64,000 bases of DNA from Parapontixanthobacter aurantiacus (GTDB taxonomy: Bacteria; Pseudomonadota; Alphaproteobacteria; Sphingomonadales; Sphingomonadaceae), in the NCBI RefSeq assembly GCF_009827635.1, contig NZ_WTYW01000001.1, forward strand, positions 1,196,001 to 1,260,000. The letters are read 5' to 3'. Made by a program: the position numbers and the translations under genes. Below the pieces are notes generated by a model. That model did not search any database. It had not been told where the DNA came from and saw only the letters and a list, made by a program, of their open reading frames with translations. This document shows, in pieces, positions 48,137-57,086 of this stretch. The stretch's first letter is position 1. The number at the start of each line of letters is the position of its first letter.

Positions 48137-50983
48137 ATGGGTAACGAAAATCACAGCTTCCTGCCTGAAATGGGCGATCAGGGCGAGGCGCAGGCCGGAC
48201 CGTCCTGGGCTAATCCGAAGTGGCCGCTGACGGGCAGCGACGACGAATGGACGCAGTCGCTCGACCCGACGGTGATGAAGCAGTCGGTCGAGAAGGCCTC
48301 TGCCAAGGCGGGCAAACCGACCGACCCGGCGGCGATCCAGCAGGCGGCCGACGATTCGATCCGCGCGATGCTGCTCATCCGGTTGTACCGTGTGCGCGGC
48401 CACCTCGCGGCCGACCTCGACCCGCTGGGCCTCTCGCATCGCGACGTCCCCGAGGACCTGACGCTCGAATGGCACGGCTTTACCGGACAAGAAGACCGCG
48501 AAGTCTATGTCGGCGGCGTCTTCGGCTTCGAATGGGTGACGATCCGCGAATTGTTCGCGGCCCTGCGCGCGACCTATTGCGGCAATGTCGGCCTTGAATA
48601 CATGCACATCTCGGACACCGAGGAACGCCGCTTCCTTCAGGACAAGTTCGAGACACCCGAAGAGACGATCCAGTTTACGCCCGAAGGCAAGCGCGCGATC
48701 CTGGCCGCCGTCATTCGCGGCGAGCAGTACGAGAACTTTCTCGGCAAGAAGTATGTCGGGACGAAGCGGTTTGGCCTCGATGGCGGCGAATCGATGATCC
48801 CGGCCTTGGAAGCCGTCATCAAGTATGGCGGCCAGCTGGGCGTGCGCGAGATCATCTACGGGATGGCACACCGGGGACGACTGAACGTCCTCGCCAACGT
48901 CATGGGCAAGCCTTACAGGGTCATCTTCCACGAATTTTCGGGCGGCAGCGCCAATCCCGACGACGTGGGCGGTTCGGGCGATGTGAAGTATCACCTCGGC
49001 ACCAGCACCGACCGCGAGTTCGACGGCATCAACGTCCATATGTCACTCGTCCCCAACCCCTCGCATCTCGAAACGGTCGACCCGGTCGTGCTCGGCAAGA
49101 CCCGCGCGCAGCAGGCATTCCGCGACGATCTGACGAAGCATGAGCAGGTACTTCCCGTACTCATTCACGGCGATGCGGCCTTTGCGGGCCAGGGCGTCGT
49201 GTGGGAATGTTTCGGCCTGTCGGGCGTGCGCGGCTACTCCACGGGCGGCTGCATCCACTTCGTCATCAACAACCAGATCGGCTTCACGACGAGCCCGCAA
49301 TTCGCGCGCTCCTCCCCCTACCCGTCGGACGTGGCGAAGGGGGTTCAGGCTCCCATCCTGCACGTCAATGGCGACGATCCTGAGGCCGTGACCTTCGCCT
49401 GCAAGCTGGCAATCGAATACCGGCAGAAGTTCCGCCGCGACATCGTGATCGACATGTGGTGTTATCGCCGGTTCGGCCACAACGAAGGCGACGAGCCGAG
49501 CTTCACGCAGCCGCTGATGTACGATCGCATCCGCAAGCATCCCAAGGTGTCGACGCTCTATGAAGGGCGCCTGTTGTCTCAGGGCGAGATCGAGGAAGGC
49601 TACGCGCAAGGGCTGATCGACGAGTTCACGGGCCTGCTGTCCGAAGAGTTCGAGGCCGCCAAGAGCTACAAGTCCAACAAGGCTGACTGGTTCGGCGGGC
49701 GCTGGACCGGTCTCAACAAGCCGGCCGATCCTGAAACTGCGCGGCGCAGCATCGACAGCGGCATCGAGGACAAGCTGTTCGACAGCCTTGGCCGGACGCT
49801 GACGACCGTTCCCGACGATCTCACCATCCACAAGACGCTCGGGCGGGTGATCGACGCCAAGCGGGCGATGTTCGAAACGGGCGAAGGGTTCGACTGGGCA
49901 ACGGCGGAAGCCCTCGCTTTCGGCAGTCTCGTCACCGAGGGTTACGGCGTGCGCCTGTCCGGGCAGGATTCGGGTCGCGGCACGTTCAGCCAGCGTCATG
50001 CGCTCTGGGTCGACCAGACCGACGAGCGGAAATACATCCCGCTCTCCACCCTGCCTCACGGCAAGTTCGAAGTGTATGACAGCACCTTGTCGGAATATGG
50101 CGTGCTGGGTTTCGAATACGGCTTCGCGCTCGCCGATCCCAAAACGCTTGTGATGTGGGAAGCGCAGTTCGGCGACTTCGCCAATGGTGCGCAGATCATG
50201 ATCGACCAGTATATCGCCGCGGGCGAAGTGAAGTGGCTTCGCGCGAACGGTCTCGTCATGCTTCTGCCCCATGGCTACGAAGGTCAGGGACCGGAACACA
50301 GTTCCGCGCGGCTGGAACGCTTCCTGCAACTCTGCGCGAACGACAATATCCAGGTCTGCAACATCACCGTTCCGGCAAACTACTTCCATGTGTTGCGCCG
50401 CCAGATGCTGCGTCCGTTCCGGAAGCCGCTCGTCATCATGACGCCCAAGTCGCTCCTGCGTCATCCGCTGGCGAAATCGGAGCGCTCCGAATTCATCGGC
50501 AACTCGCATTTCCGCCGCATCGTCGGGGATACGACCGAATTACCGGACGAGGATATTCGGCGTCTTGTCCTGTGTTCGGGCAAGGTCGCCTACGATCTGA
50601 TCGAGCGCCGCGACCGGGAGGAGATCAAGGACATCTCCATCGTCCGGATCGAGCAGCTTTATCCCTTCCCCGGAGAGGCGCTGACCAAGCGGCTGGAGCG
50701 GATGACCAATCTCGAGGAAATCGTGTGGTGTCAGGAAGAGCCGCAGAACAATGGAGCTTGGTTCTTCGTCGACCGGCTGATCGAGCAGGCCTCGCTCGCG
50801 GCAGGACATAATCTGCGTCCGATCTATGCGGGCCGCGAAGTGGCGGCTTCGCCCGCGACGGGTTACGCCTCTCGCCACCAGATGCAGCAGGATGCGCTGG
50901 TCAGCCTCGCACTCGACCTCGCCAATGTCGGCAAGACGGCGAAAGTCACGATCTCCCGCCGCAAGAATTACCAGAAAGCCTGA
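48137..50983 (+). CDS. sucA: 2-oxoglutarate dehydrogenase E1 component
   Basis: Thiamine-diphosphate enzyme that decarboxylates 2-oxoglutarate and transfers succinyl to the E2 lipoyl group. The 948-residue product shows [72 protein letters not shown], the [10 protein letters not shown] segment, and [23 protein letters not shown]. All are standard for SucA and the length fits. It lies 60 bases after sucD and 11 bases before sucB. Confidence 0.97.
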   Translation: MGNENHSFLPEMGDQGEAQAGPSWANPKWPLTGSDDEWTQSLDPTVMKQSVEKASAKAGKPTDPAAIQQAADDSIRAMLLIRLYRVRGHLAADLDPLGLSHRDVPEDLTLEWHGFTGQEDREVYVGGVFGFEWVTIRELFAALRATYCGNVGLEYMHISDTEERRFLQDKFETPEETIQFTPEGKRAILAAVIRGEQYENFLGKKYVGTKRFGLDGGESMIPALEAVIKYGGQLGVREIIYGMAHRGRLNVLANVMGKPYRVIFHEFSGGSANPDDVGGSGDVKYHLGTSTDREFDGINVHMSLVPNPSHLETVDPVVLGKTRAQQAFRDDLTKHEQVLPVLIHGDAAFAGQGVVWECFGLSGVRGYSTGGCIHFVINNQIGFTTSPQFARSSPYPSDVAKGVQAPILHVNGDDPEAVTFACKLAIEYRQKFRRDIVIDMWCYRRFGHNEGDEPSFTQPLMYDRIRKHPKVSTLYEGRLLSQGEIEEGYAQGLIDEFTGLLSEEFEAAKSYKSNKADWFGGRWTGLNKPADPETARRSIDSGIEDKLFDSLGRTLTTVPDDLTIHKTLGRVIDAKRAMFETGEGFDWATAEALAFGSLVTEGYGVRLSGQDSGRGTFSQRHALWVDQTDERKYIPLSTLPHGKFEVYDSTLSEYGVLGFEYGFALADPKTLVMWEAQFGDFANGAQIMIDQYIAAGEVKWLRANGLVMLLPHGYEGQGPEHSSARLERFLQLCANDNIQVCNITVPANYFHVLRRQMLRPFRKPLVIMTPKSLLRHPLAKSERSEFIGNSHFRRIVGDTTELPDEDIRRLVLCSGKVAYDLIERRDREEIKDISIVRIEQLYPFPGEALTKRLERMTNLEEIVWCQEEPQNNGAWFFVDRLIEQASLAAGHNLRPIYAGREVAASPATGYASRHQMQQDALVSLALDLANVGKTAKVTISRRKNYQKA

Positions 50984-50994
50984 AGGAAACGTAC

Positions 50995-52278
50995 ATGGCT
51001 CACGAAGTCAAAGTCCCGACGCTCGGCGAATCGGTCGCGGAAGCCACGGTCGGCGAGTGGCTGAAACAGCCCGGCGACGCGGTTGCGGTGGACGAACCCA
51101 TAGCGAGCCTCGAAACCGACAAAGTTGCGGTCGAGGTACCCTCTCCCGTCGCCGGCGTCCTGCAGGAACACAGCGTCGCGGTCGGTGACACGGTCGAGGT
51201 CGGCGCATTGCTGGCCGTGATCGAGGAAGGCGCGACGGGCGGCGCTTCCGGCGAGGAAGCGGACCGCGCGAAAGAACAGCGCGAGGAAGGGCAGGAGAAG
51301 CGCGAGGACAGCGCAGCGTCTCCTGCCAAGCAGGAAACGAGCGAAGCGGCCTATGATGCCGCGCAGTCGCTATCACCGGCAGTGCGCCGGGCGGTCCTCG
51401 AACACGGGGTCGATCCCTCGACCATCAAGGGCACCGGCAAGGACGGTCGCCTGACGAAGGAAGACGTGGTGAAGGCCGCCGAAGCGAAGAAGGACGGCGG
51501 CGGCAGCGTGGCCGATGCGGCTCCGCAACAGGCGCGCCAGATCGACGCCGGTGCGCAGGGCGATGGCGGAACGTCGGGGCGCAACGAAGAGCGGGTGAAG
51601 ATGACCCGGATGCGCCAGACGATCGCCAAGCGGCTAAAAGGCGCGCAGGACAATGCCGCGCTGCTGACGACGTTCAACGATTGCGACATGTCGGCCGTCA
51701 TCGAGGCGCGCACGAAATACAAGGATCTGTTCGCCAAGAAGCACGACATCCGACTGGGTTTCATGGGCTTCTTCGCCAAGGCGGCCTGCCTTGCGCTGAA
51801 GGACGTTCCGGCGGCCAATGCCTATATCGAGGGCGACGACATCGTCTATCACGACTACGTCGACATCTCGGTCGCCGTCAGCGCGCCCAACGGTCTCGTC
51901 GTGCCGGTCATTCGCGATGCCGACAAGAAGGGCTTTGCCCGGATCGAGAAGGACATCGCCGATTTCGGCAGCCGCGCCAAGGAAGGCACGCTGACGATGG
52001 AAGACATGAAGGGCGGCACCTTCACGATCTCTAACGGCGGTGTGTTCGGATCGCTCATGTCCACCCCGATCATCAATCCGCCGCAAAGCGCCGTGCTCGG
52101 CCTTCACCGGATTGAGGATCGCCCGGTCGTGGTCGATGGCGAGATCGTCATTCGGCCGATGATGTATCTGGCCTTGAGCTACGATCACCGCCTGATCGAC
52201 GGACGCGAAGCGGTAACCGCACTGAAGATCATCAAGGAAGCGATCGAGGATCCCACCCGGATGCTGATCGATTTGTGA
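50995..52278 (+). CDS. sucB: dihydrolipoamide succinyltransferase (E2 of 2-oxoglutarate dehydrogenase)
   Basis: E2 core of the complex, 427 residues. The lipoyl domain carries the modified lysine at position 43 ([11 protein letters not shown]). A Glu/Ala/Lys-rich linker follows, then an E3-binding domain ([32 protein letters not shown]) and the catalytic domain with the final [12 protein letters not shown] active-site motif. It has one lipoyl domain, as usual for SucB. The stop overlaps the start of a small lipoprotein gene. Confidence 0.97.
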   Translation: MAHEVKVPTLGESVAEATVGEWLKQPGDAVAVDEPIASLETDKVAVEVPSPVAGVLQEHSVAVGDTVEVGALLAVIEEGATGGASGEEADRAKEQREEGQEKREDSAASPAKQETSEAAYDAAQSLSPAVRRAVLEHGVDPSTIKGTGKDGRLTKEDVVKAAEAKKDGGGSVADAAPQQARQIDAGAQGDGGTSGRNEERVKMTRMRQTIAKRLKGAQDNAALLTTFNDCDMSAVIEARTKYKDLFAKKHDIRLGFMGFFAKAACLALKDVPAANAYIEGDDIVYHDYVDISVAVSAPNGLVVPVIRDADKKGFARIEKDIADFGSRAKEGTLTMEDMKGGTFTISNGGVFGSLMSTPIINPPQSAVLGLHRIEDRPVVVDGEIVIRPMMYLALSYDHRLIDGREAVTALKIIKEAIEDPTRMLIDL

Positions 52279-52595
52279 TGACAGAACTTATAAAGAAACC
52301 TGCGTTCTTGCTGCTTGTCCTTACCGCCCTTGCCGGATGCGAAGTCGCGTCTGACATGGCCGGCGATGCCATTCAGGGCGAGGTCCGTGCGCAATATCTC
52401 GCACGGTGCGAAGGCGTCGCCGAAGGGGCGGGCATCGCGGCGGAACGTATCGCTTCGGCATGCGAATGTTCGGCTGATAACTTCGCCTCCGACTTTGCAG
52501 CTGACGGCGATCTCGACATCAATCGCGCGCGGATCGAGGAAGTACTTCAAATCTGTGTCCAGAACGGTGCAGACACCGGTTCTGCGGAAGGATAA
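52278..52595 (+). CDS. small cysteine-containing lipoprotein in the OGDH operon
   Basis: A 105-residue lipoprotein with signal [21 protein letters not shown] (lipobox LAGC). The mature part has cysteines in RCEGVAEGAGIAAERIASACECSADNF and ILQICVQNG-like (VLQICVQNG), possibly disulfide-bonded. Its ATG overlaps the sucB stop (TGATG), and lpdA starts two bases after its stop, so it is translated from the TCA transcript. An in-frame GTG one codon upstream is also possible. No family is recognised. An envelope protein between E2 and E3 is unusual. Confidence 0.7.
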   Translation: MTELIKKPAFLLLVLTALAGCEVASDMAGDAIQGEVRAQYLARCEGVAEGAGIAAERIASACECSADNFASDFAADGDLDINRARIEEVLQICVQNGADTGSAEG

Positions 52596-52597
52596 TT

Positions 52598-54010
52598 ATG
52601 GCTGAATACGACTACGACGTCCTTGTCATCGGTGCTGGCCCCGGTGGCTATGTCGCCGCGATCCGCGCGGCGCAGCTGGGCCTCAAGACCGCCTGTGCGG
52701 AAAGCCGCGAGACGCTGGGCGGAACGTGCCTCAATGTCGGCTGCATTCCCTCCAAGGCGCTGCTCCACGGCTCCGAATTGTTCGAGGAAGCTGCGGACGG
52801 CCACTTCTCGACATGGGGCATCACCGCCGAGCCGAAGCTCGACCTTGGCCGGATGATGGCGGAAAAGACCAAGGCGGTCGGCGAACTGACCGGCGGCATC
52901 GAATTCCTCTTCAAGAAGAACAAGGTCGACTGGAAGAAGGGTCAGGCCACTTTCCAGGATGCCCATACCGTCAAGGTTGGCGAGGAAACGGTGACCGCCA
53001 AGGACATCGTGATCGCCACCGGTTCGTCGGTCACGCCGCTGCCCGGCGTCGAAGTCGACAACGACAAGGGGATGATCGTCGATTCAACCGGCGCGCTCGC
53101 GCTCGACCGAGTGCCGGAGCACCTCGTCGTGATCGGCGGCGGCGTCATCGGCCTCGAACTCGGCAGCGTGTGGCGCCGCCTCGGTGCCAAGGTGACCGTC
53201 GTCGAATATCTCGACCAGCTTCTGCCTGGCATGGATACCGACGTGCGCAAGGAAGCGGCCAAGATCTTCAAGAAGCAGGGCATGGAGCTGAAGCTCAAGA
53301 GCAAGGTCACCGGCGCGGAGGTCAAGGGCAAGAAGGTCTTGCTGTCCGTCGAGCCTGCCGATGGCGGCGATGCCGAAACGATCGAGGCGAGCCATGTCCT
53401 CGTCGCGATCGGGCGGCGGCCCAATGTAGACGGGCTCGGCCTTGATGCGATCGGGCTCGAACTCAACAAACGTGGCCAGATCGAGACCGACCACGAATTC
53501 CGCACGTCAGTCGCCACGGACGATGGCGGGGTATGGGCGATCGGCGACGTCATTCCGGGCCCGATGCTGGCGCACAAGGCGGAGGACGAAGGCATCGCCG
53601 TCGCGGAAAACATTGCGGGACAGACGGGCATCGTCAATCACGCCGTCATCCCCGGCGTCGTCTATACCATGCCCGAATTCGCCGATGTCGGCCTTACCGA
53701 ACAGGAAGCGAAGGACGCAGGCCACACGATCAAGGTCGGCAAGTTCCCGATGATGGCGAACAGCCGTGCCAAGACCAATCGCGACACTGACGGGTTCGTG
53801 AAGGTTATCGCAGATGCGGAAACGGACAAGGTGCTGGGTGTCCATATCGTCGCAAGCCTTGCCGGGACGATGATCGCGCAGGCCGCGCAAGCCATGGAAT
53901 TCGGCGCGACATCGGAGGACATCGCCTATACCTGTCACGCGCACCCGACCCACGCCGAAGCCTTGAAGGAAGCGGCCATGGCGGTACAAGGGAAGCCAAT
54001 CCACATCTGA
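52598..54010 (+). CDS. lpdA: dihydrolipoyl dehydrogenase
   Basis: Flavoprotein E3 that reoxidises the lipoyl groups of the dehydrogenase complexes. The 470-residue product has the FAD motif VIGAGPGGYVAAIRAAQLG, the redox disulfide in GGTCLNVGCIPSK, the NAD motif VIGGGVIGLELGSVW, GDVIPGPMLAHKAEDEG, and the C-terminal His-Glu in HAHPTHAEAL. It completes sucA-sucB-lpd. The start is two bases after the lipoprotein stop. Confidence 0.97.
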   Translation: MAEYDYDVLVIGAGPGGYVAAIRAAQLGLKTACAESRETLGGTCLNVGCIPSKALLHGSELFEEAADGHFSTWGITAEPKLDLGRMMAEKTKAVGELTGGIEFLFKKNKVDWKKGQATFQDAHTVKVGEETVTAKDIVIATGSSVTPLPGVEVDNDKGMIVDSTGALALDRVPEHLVVIGGGVIGLELGSVWRRLGAKVTVVEYLDQLLPGMDTDVRKEAAKIFKKQGMELKLKSKVTGAEVKGKKVLLSVEPADGGDAETIEASHVLVAIGRRPNVDGLGLDAIGLELNKRGQIETDHEFRTSVATDDGGVWAIGDVIPGPMLAHKAEDEGIAVAENIAGQTGIVNHAVIPGVVYTMPEFADVGLTEQEAKDAGHTIKVGKFPMMANSRAKTNRDTDGFVKVIADAETDKVLGVHIVASLAGTMIAQAAQAMEFGATSEDIAYTCHAHPTHAEALKEAAMAVQGKPIHI

Positions 54011-54066
54011 TCTCGTCCCCCGTTGCGGCGGCGAGATCGACGGGACGGTCGAAGGGGGTTGTCGTG

Positions 54067-54768
54067 ATGAAATCGAACGGGCCGGCAATGCAGGCGCTGG
54101 CAAAGGCGCATATCTGGCTCGGCTGGCTGATCGCCGTGCCGCTGCTCATGTGGACCCTGTCCGGGCTGTTGATGGTCGCGCGCCCGATTGAGGAAGTGCG
54201 CGGCAATCATTTGCAACTGCCTGTGGCCGACCGCGGCCTGCCCGGCGATGCGGGTATCGCGGTCGATCTTTCCAGGGTCGAGAAGCCCGTCAAATCCGTC
54301 AGCATCGCGATGGACGGCGGTCTCGCGATCACGCGCATCACCTACATGGACGACAGCGTCGAACGCTTTTCCGAAAGCGGGCGGCAGATCCCCGCGCTGA
54401 ACGAGATCGCGGCGCGCGCTCTCGTCGGACGGCGGATCGTCGGCGGTGACCGGGTCGAAAGCGCGACGCTCTTCCCGGCCAGCGATCCGGCGCCCGATTT
54501 CCGGCGTCCGATTGCCGCCTGGCAAGTCGCGCTGGAGGACGGAACGCACGTCTATGTCGGCGAGGAAACGGGCGACATCCTCGCCGTTCGCACGCGGTTC
54601 TGGCGGGCCTTCGACTTCGCCTGGGCGTTGCACATTATGGATTTCGAAACGCGCGAGGATACGTCGCATCCGGTGCTCATTATCTTCGCCATTCTCGCCG
54701 CGATCGGCGTCGCCATCGGCACCGTCCTGCTGTTTCGCCGGCGGCGGGCACGGCCGAGTGCCGCCTGA
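54067..54768 (+). CDS. PepSY domain-containing membrane protein
   Basis: A 233-residue inner-membrane protein with a helix at each end: AHIWLGWLIAVPLLMWTLSGLLMVA (about 14-40) and VLIIFAILAAIGVAIGTVLLF near the C-terminus. The periplasmic part has PepSY-like repeats (VKSVSIAMDGGLAITRITY and TGDILAVRTRFWRAFDFAWALH). Such proteins are found with iron uptake and peptidase control. The ATG is chosen over a GTG one codon earlier. A short gap follows lpdA. Confidence 0.75.
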   Translation: MKSNGPAMQALAKAHIWLGWLIAVPLLMWTLSGLLMVARPIEEVRGNHLQLPVADRGLPGDAGIAVDLSRVEKPVKSVSIAMDGGLAITRITYMDDSVERFSESGRQIPALNEIAARALVGRRIVGGDRVESATLFPASDPAPDFRRPIAAWQVALEDGTHVYVGEETGDILAVRTRFWRAFDFAWALHIMDFETREDTSHPVLIIFAILAAIGVAIGTVLLFRRRRARPSAA

Positions 54769-54799
54769 ATTCCGGTCACCGCAAGCAGCGTAAGTCCCG

Positions 54800-55426
54800 A
54801 TGCCCGAAGAAATACTCACGCCGCTCCTCGACTGGCTCGACCTGCTCGGCGTCGCTGTCTTCGCCTTTACCGGAGCCTTACTCGCCGCGCGGGAGAACCA
54901 GACCTTCGTGACGATGGCCTTCTTCGCGCTGGTCACCGGTGTCGGCGGCGGCACGGTGCGTGACCTGCTGATCGGCGCGCCGGTGTTCTGGATCGCGGAC
55001 GGTCGCGTCGCCGGCATCTGCCTTGCCGTGGCGCTGCTCGCCTGGTTCACGCCGGCAAAATGGTGGGAGGGTAAGCTGCTCGCGCTCGCCGATGGATTGG
55101 GATTGACGGCCTATGCCGTGCTCGGTTCGGCGAAGGCGCTGAGCTATGGCGTGCCGCCAGTCCCAGCAATTCTTATGGGCATCGTCACCGGCTGCGTCGG
55201 CGGGATCATTCGCGACGTGGTCGCGGGCCAGCCGTCGATCATCATGCGGCCCGAACTCTATGTCACGGCGGCGGCGTTATCGGCATCGCTCTGCGTCGCA
55301 GGAGCATCGCTAGAGCTACCGCGCTTCGTCGTGTGGATCGTCGCTGCGGGGGCCGGCTTCGCCCTTAGGGCCGCGGCCATTCAGTGGAATCTCGCCCTGC
55401 CCGCTTACGGACGCCGCGCTGGCTAG
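54800..55426 (+). CDS. TRIC-family (UPF0126/YicG-like) membrane protein
   Basis: A 208-residue membrane protein of seven predicted helices with two tandem halves. The glycine-rich hallmarks are ALVTGVGGGTVRDLLIG and GIVTGCVGGIIRDVVAG, as in bacterial trimeric intracellular cation channels. It is expected to conduct monovalent cations in the inner membrane. It ends close to the convergent minus-strand gene (16 bases). Confidence 0.88.
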   Translation: MPEEILTPLLDWLDLLGVAVFAFTGALLAARENQTFVTMAFFALVTGVGGGTVRDLLIGAPVFWIADGRVAGICLAVALLAWFTPAKWWEGKLLALADGLGLTAYAVLGSAKALSYGVPPVPAILMGIVTGCVGGIIRDVVAGQPSIIMRPELYVTAAALSASLCVAGASLELPRFVVWIVAAGAGFALRAAAIQWNLALPAYGRRAG

Positions 55427-55441
55427 ATCAGGCGCGCGTCC

Positions 55442-56254
55442 TCAGTCGGCAAGGACGAGGTCGCCATCGATAGGTTGCTCGTCCGCAACATCGTCCTCAT
55501 CGTCAAACGTCTCGCCGGGTAGCGGTCCGCCGGGATAGGCCGGATAAACCTCTTCTTCTTCATCGCGGACCGGGTCGGAGGACAACGCTTCGCTGCGGTG
55601 CGGCCCTTCGACGAGGGCATTGGCGCGCGCTTCGGCATAACGCTCATCGTCCCACTGGTTGCCGCGATCGACTGCGGCGAAACCGTCATCGTCATAGTCG
55701 GGCGCGCGCAGGTCGGTGCGGGAATAGTCAATGTTTTCGATGTCGCCATCAGCGTCGATCGAACACGTGAAGTCCGAGCCGTCGAACAGGGTGCCGCGAA
55801 CGATCCAGCCGGTCGCGTTGCGCTCGACGGCGTTGACGTCCGACACGCGGGCATCGCGCTCTATTTCGCGCACGCAGAGCTCGGCTGCGCCATCGAGACC
55901 GCGCGAGTCCTCGTAACCCGGCTCGCGCCAGTCGCGGTAACGCACGTCGCGCTCGCGATAGACGCGCTCGTTCCGGTCCTTGCGGACGGCGCTGGCGATG
56001 GCGGCGATCGTTCCGAGAATGGCAACGCCGGCGATAACGTCGCCCGCATCCACGCGGTTGCGGCGATGGTAATAGCGATCGCGATAACGGTGGCGATGGC
56101 CCTCGACCGTTTGCGCGTCGTCGGTCCAGGCGGCGGGCTCTACAAACTGAGCGCGACCCGTTGCGAGCGGAAGGGAGGCAGCGTAGGACGGTGCGCCGAG
56201 CGAGACGGCGGCGATCATCGCGGGAGCGGCGGCAAAACGAACGAAGCGGGACAT
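55442..56254 (-). CDS. secreted acidic protein with a DAGDVIAG-type helix
   Basis: A 270-residue exported protein. Signal peptide RFAAAPAMIAAVSLGAPSYA; then a His/Arg/Tyr-rich stretch RHRYRDRYYHRRN, a hydrophobic glycine-type helix DAGDVIAGVAILGTIAAIA, a charged region, and a conserved cysteine-containing part (CVREIERDARVSDVNAVER, FTCSIDADGDIENIDYSR). The C-terminal third is very acidic and Pro-rich. Its central and cysteine regions match the next gene upstream, so the two are paralogues. Function unknown. Confidence 0.75.
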   Translation of the reverse strand: MSRFVRFAAAPAMIAAVSLGAPSYAASLPLATGRAQFVEPAAWTDDAQTVEGHRHRYRDRYYHRRNRVDAGDVIAGVAILGTIAAIASAVRKDRNERVYRERDVRYRDWREPGYEDSRGLDGAAELCVREIERDARVSDVNAVERNATGWIVRGTLFDGSDFTCSIDADGDIENIDYSRTDLRAPDYDDDGFAAVDRGNQWDDERYAEARANALVEGPHRSEALSSDPVRDEEEEVYPAYPGGPLPGETFDDEDDVADEQPIDGDLVLAD

Positions 56255-56368
56255 GGCGTACCTCAACGTGAATGAAAACGATCCCGGATGAGGGATTGCA
56301 GGCGAACGGATAAGCGGTCCAGGCTGAAAACAGCCTGAACCGCTATCCACCGTTCCATCTTCGGCAGA

Positions 56369-56932
56369 TTACCTAAGTCCTCGGATCCCGCTGTAATCGA
56401 CGCGCGGTCGGCCACGACTATCGGCGTAACACGTAAAGTTTCCCTTATCGTAGTCGATGTCGCGATAGCGGCTGCGCCGGTCATAGCGATCATAACGGTC
56501 GTAGCGGTCATAACGGTCGCGCTCTTCCACGACCATACGGCCCTTCACGCGATAGCCGTAGCGTGTGCGGTCGACATCGCGAATTTCCGTCACGTCGGCA
56601 TAGCGAAAGCCATAGCGGCGGGCATTGAGTTCCGCGGTGCGAACGCACTGCTCGACGGCGGTGCGCGGGTCGTAATAGCGTTGATCGCGATAGCGGTAAT
56701 CGCGGTCGCGATAGCGATAATCGTCGTAACGATAGCGGTCGCGATCCTTGCCGAGCGCACCTGCCAGGATGGCGATCCCGCCGATTACGGCCGCGCCGGC
56801 GATCACGTCGCCTGCATCGATGCCACGGTCGCGATCACGGTAGCGGTCCTCGGCGGCGGCGGGCGCCGCTGCCGTTACGGCCATCGCGCCAGCTGCGACG
56901 GAGCCGAGAAAGGTCTTCGTCAATTGTCTCAT
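56369..56932 (-). CDS. secreted Arg/Tyr/Asp-repeat protein, paralogue of the neighbour
   Basis: A 187-residue exported protein with signal peptide (FLGSVAAGAMAVTAAAPAAA), the hydrophobic segment DAGDVIAGAAVIGGIAILAGALG, and two dense repeats: RYRYDDYRYRDRDYRYRD and YDRYDRYDRYDRRSRYRD. The C-terminal part has CVRTAELNARRYGFRYADVTEIRD and FTCYADSRGRPRVDY, matching the neighbouring gene. The repeats are also visible in the DNA as multiples of a 12-base unit. Function unknown; an envelope protein is likely. Confidence 0.75.
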   Translation of the reverse strand: MRQLTKTFLGSVAAGAMAVTAAAPAAAEDRYRDRDRGIDAGDVIAGAAVIGGIAILAGALGKDRDRYRYDDYRYRDRDYRYRDQRYYDPRTAVEQCVRTAELNARRYGFRYADVTEIRDVDRTRYGYRVKGRMVVEERDRYDRYDRYDRYDRRSRYRDIDYDKGNFTCYADSRGRPRVDYSGIRGLR

Positions 56933-57086
56933 GAGGCTTGTCCTCGCATCTGGCCGGAACGGGACTGCCCGGCTTCACTATGCGTTATAGACAAGCCCCT
57001 GTGAGATGAGCCTGAACTGGCAAGACAGATACCGTTCAGATAAGTTAACGCTTTTCTGAACAGTATCCGCCTGCTTATTCTCCGGG

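Noticed and set aside
56460-56740. Tandem DNA repeats resembling a CRISPR array
   Set aside because: The repeats are 12-base in-frame units coding for YDRYDR-type peptide; there are no unique spacers or cas genes.
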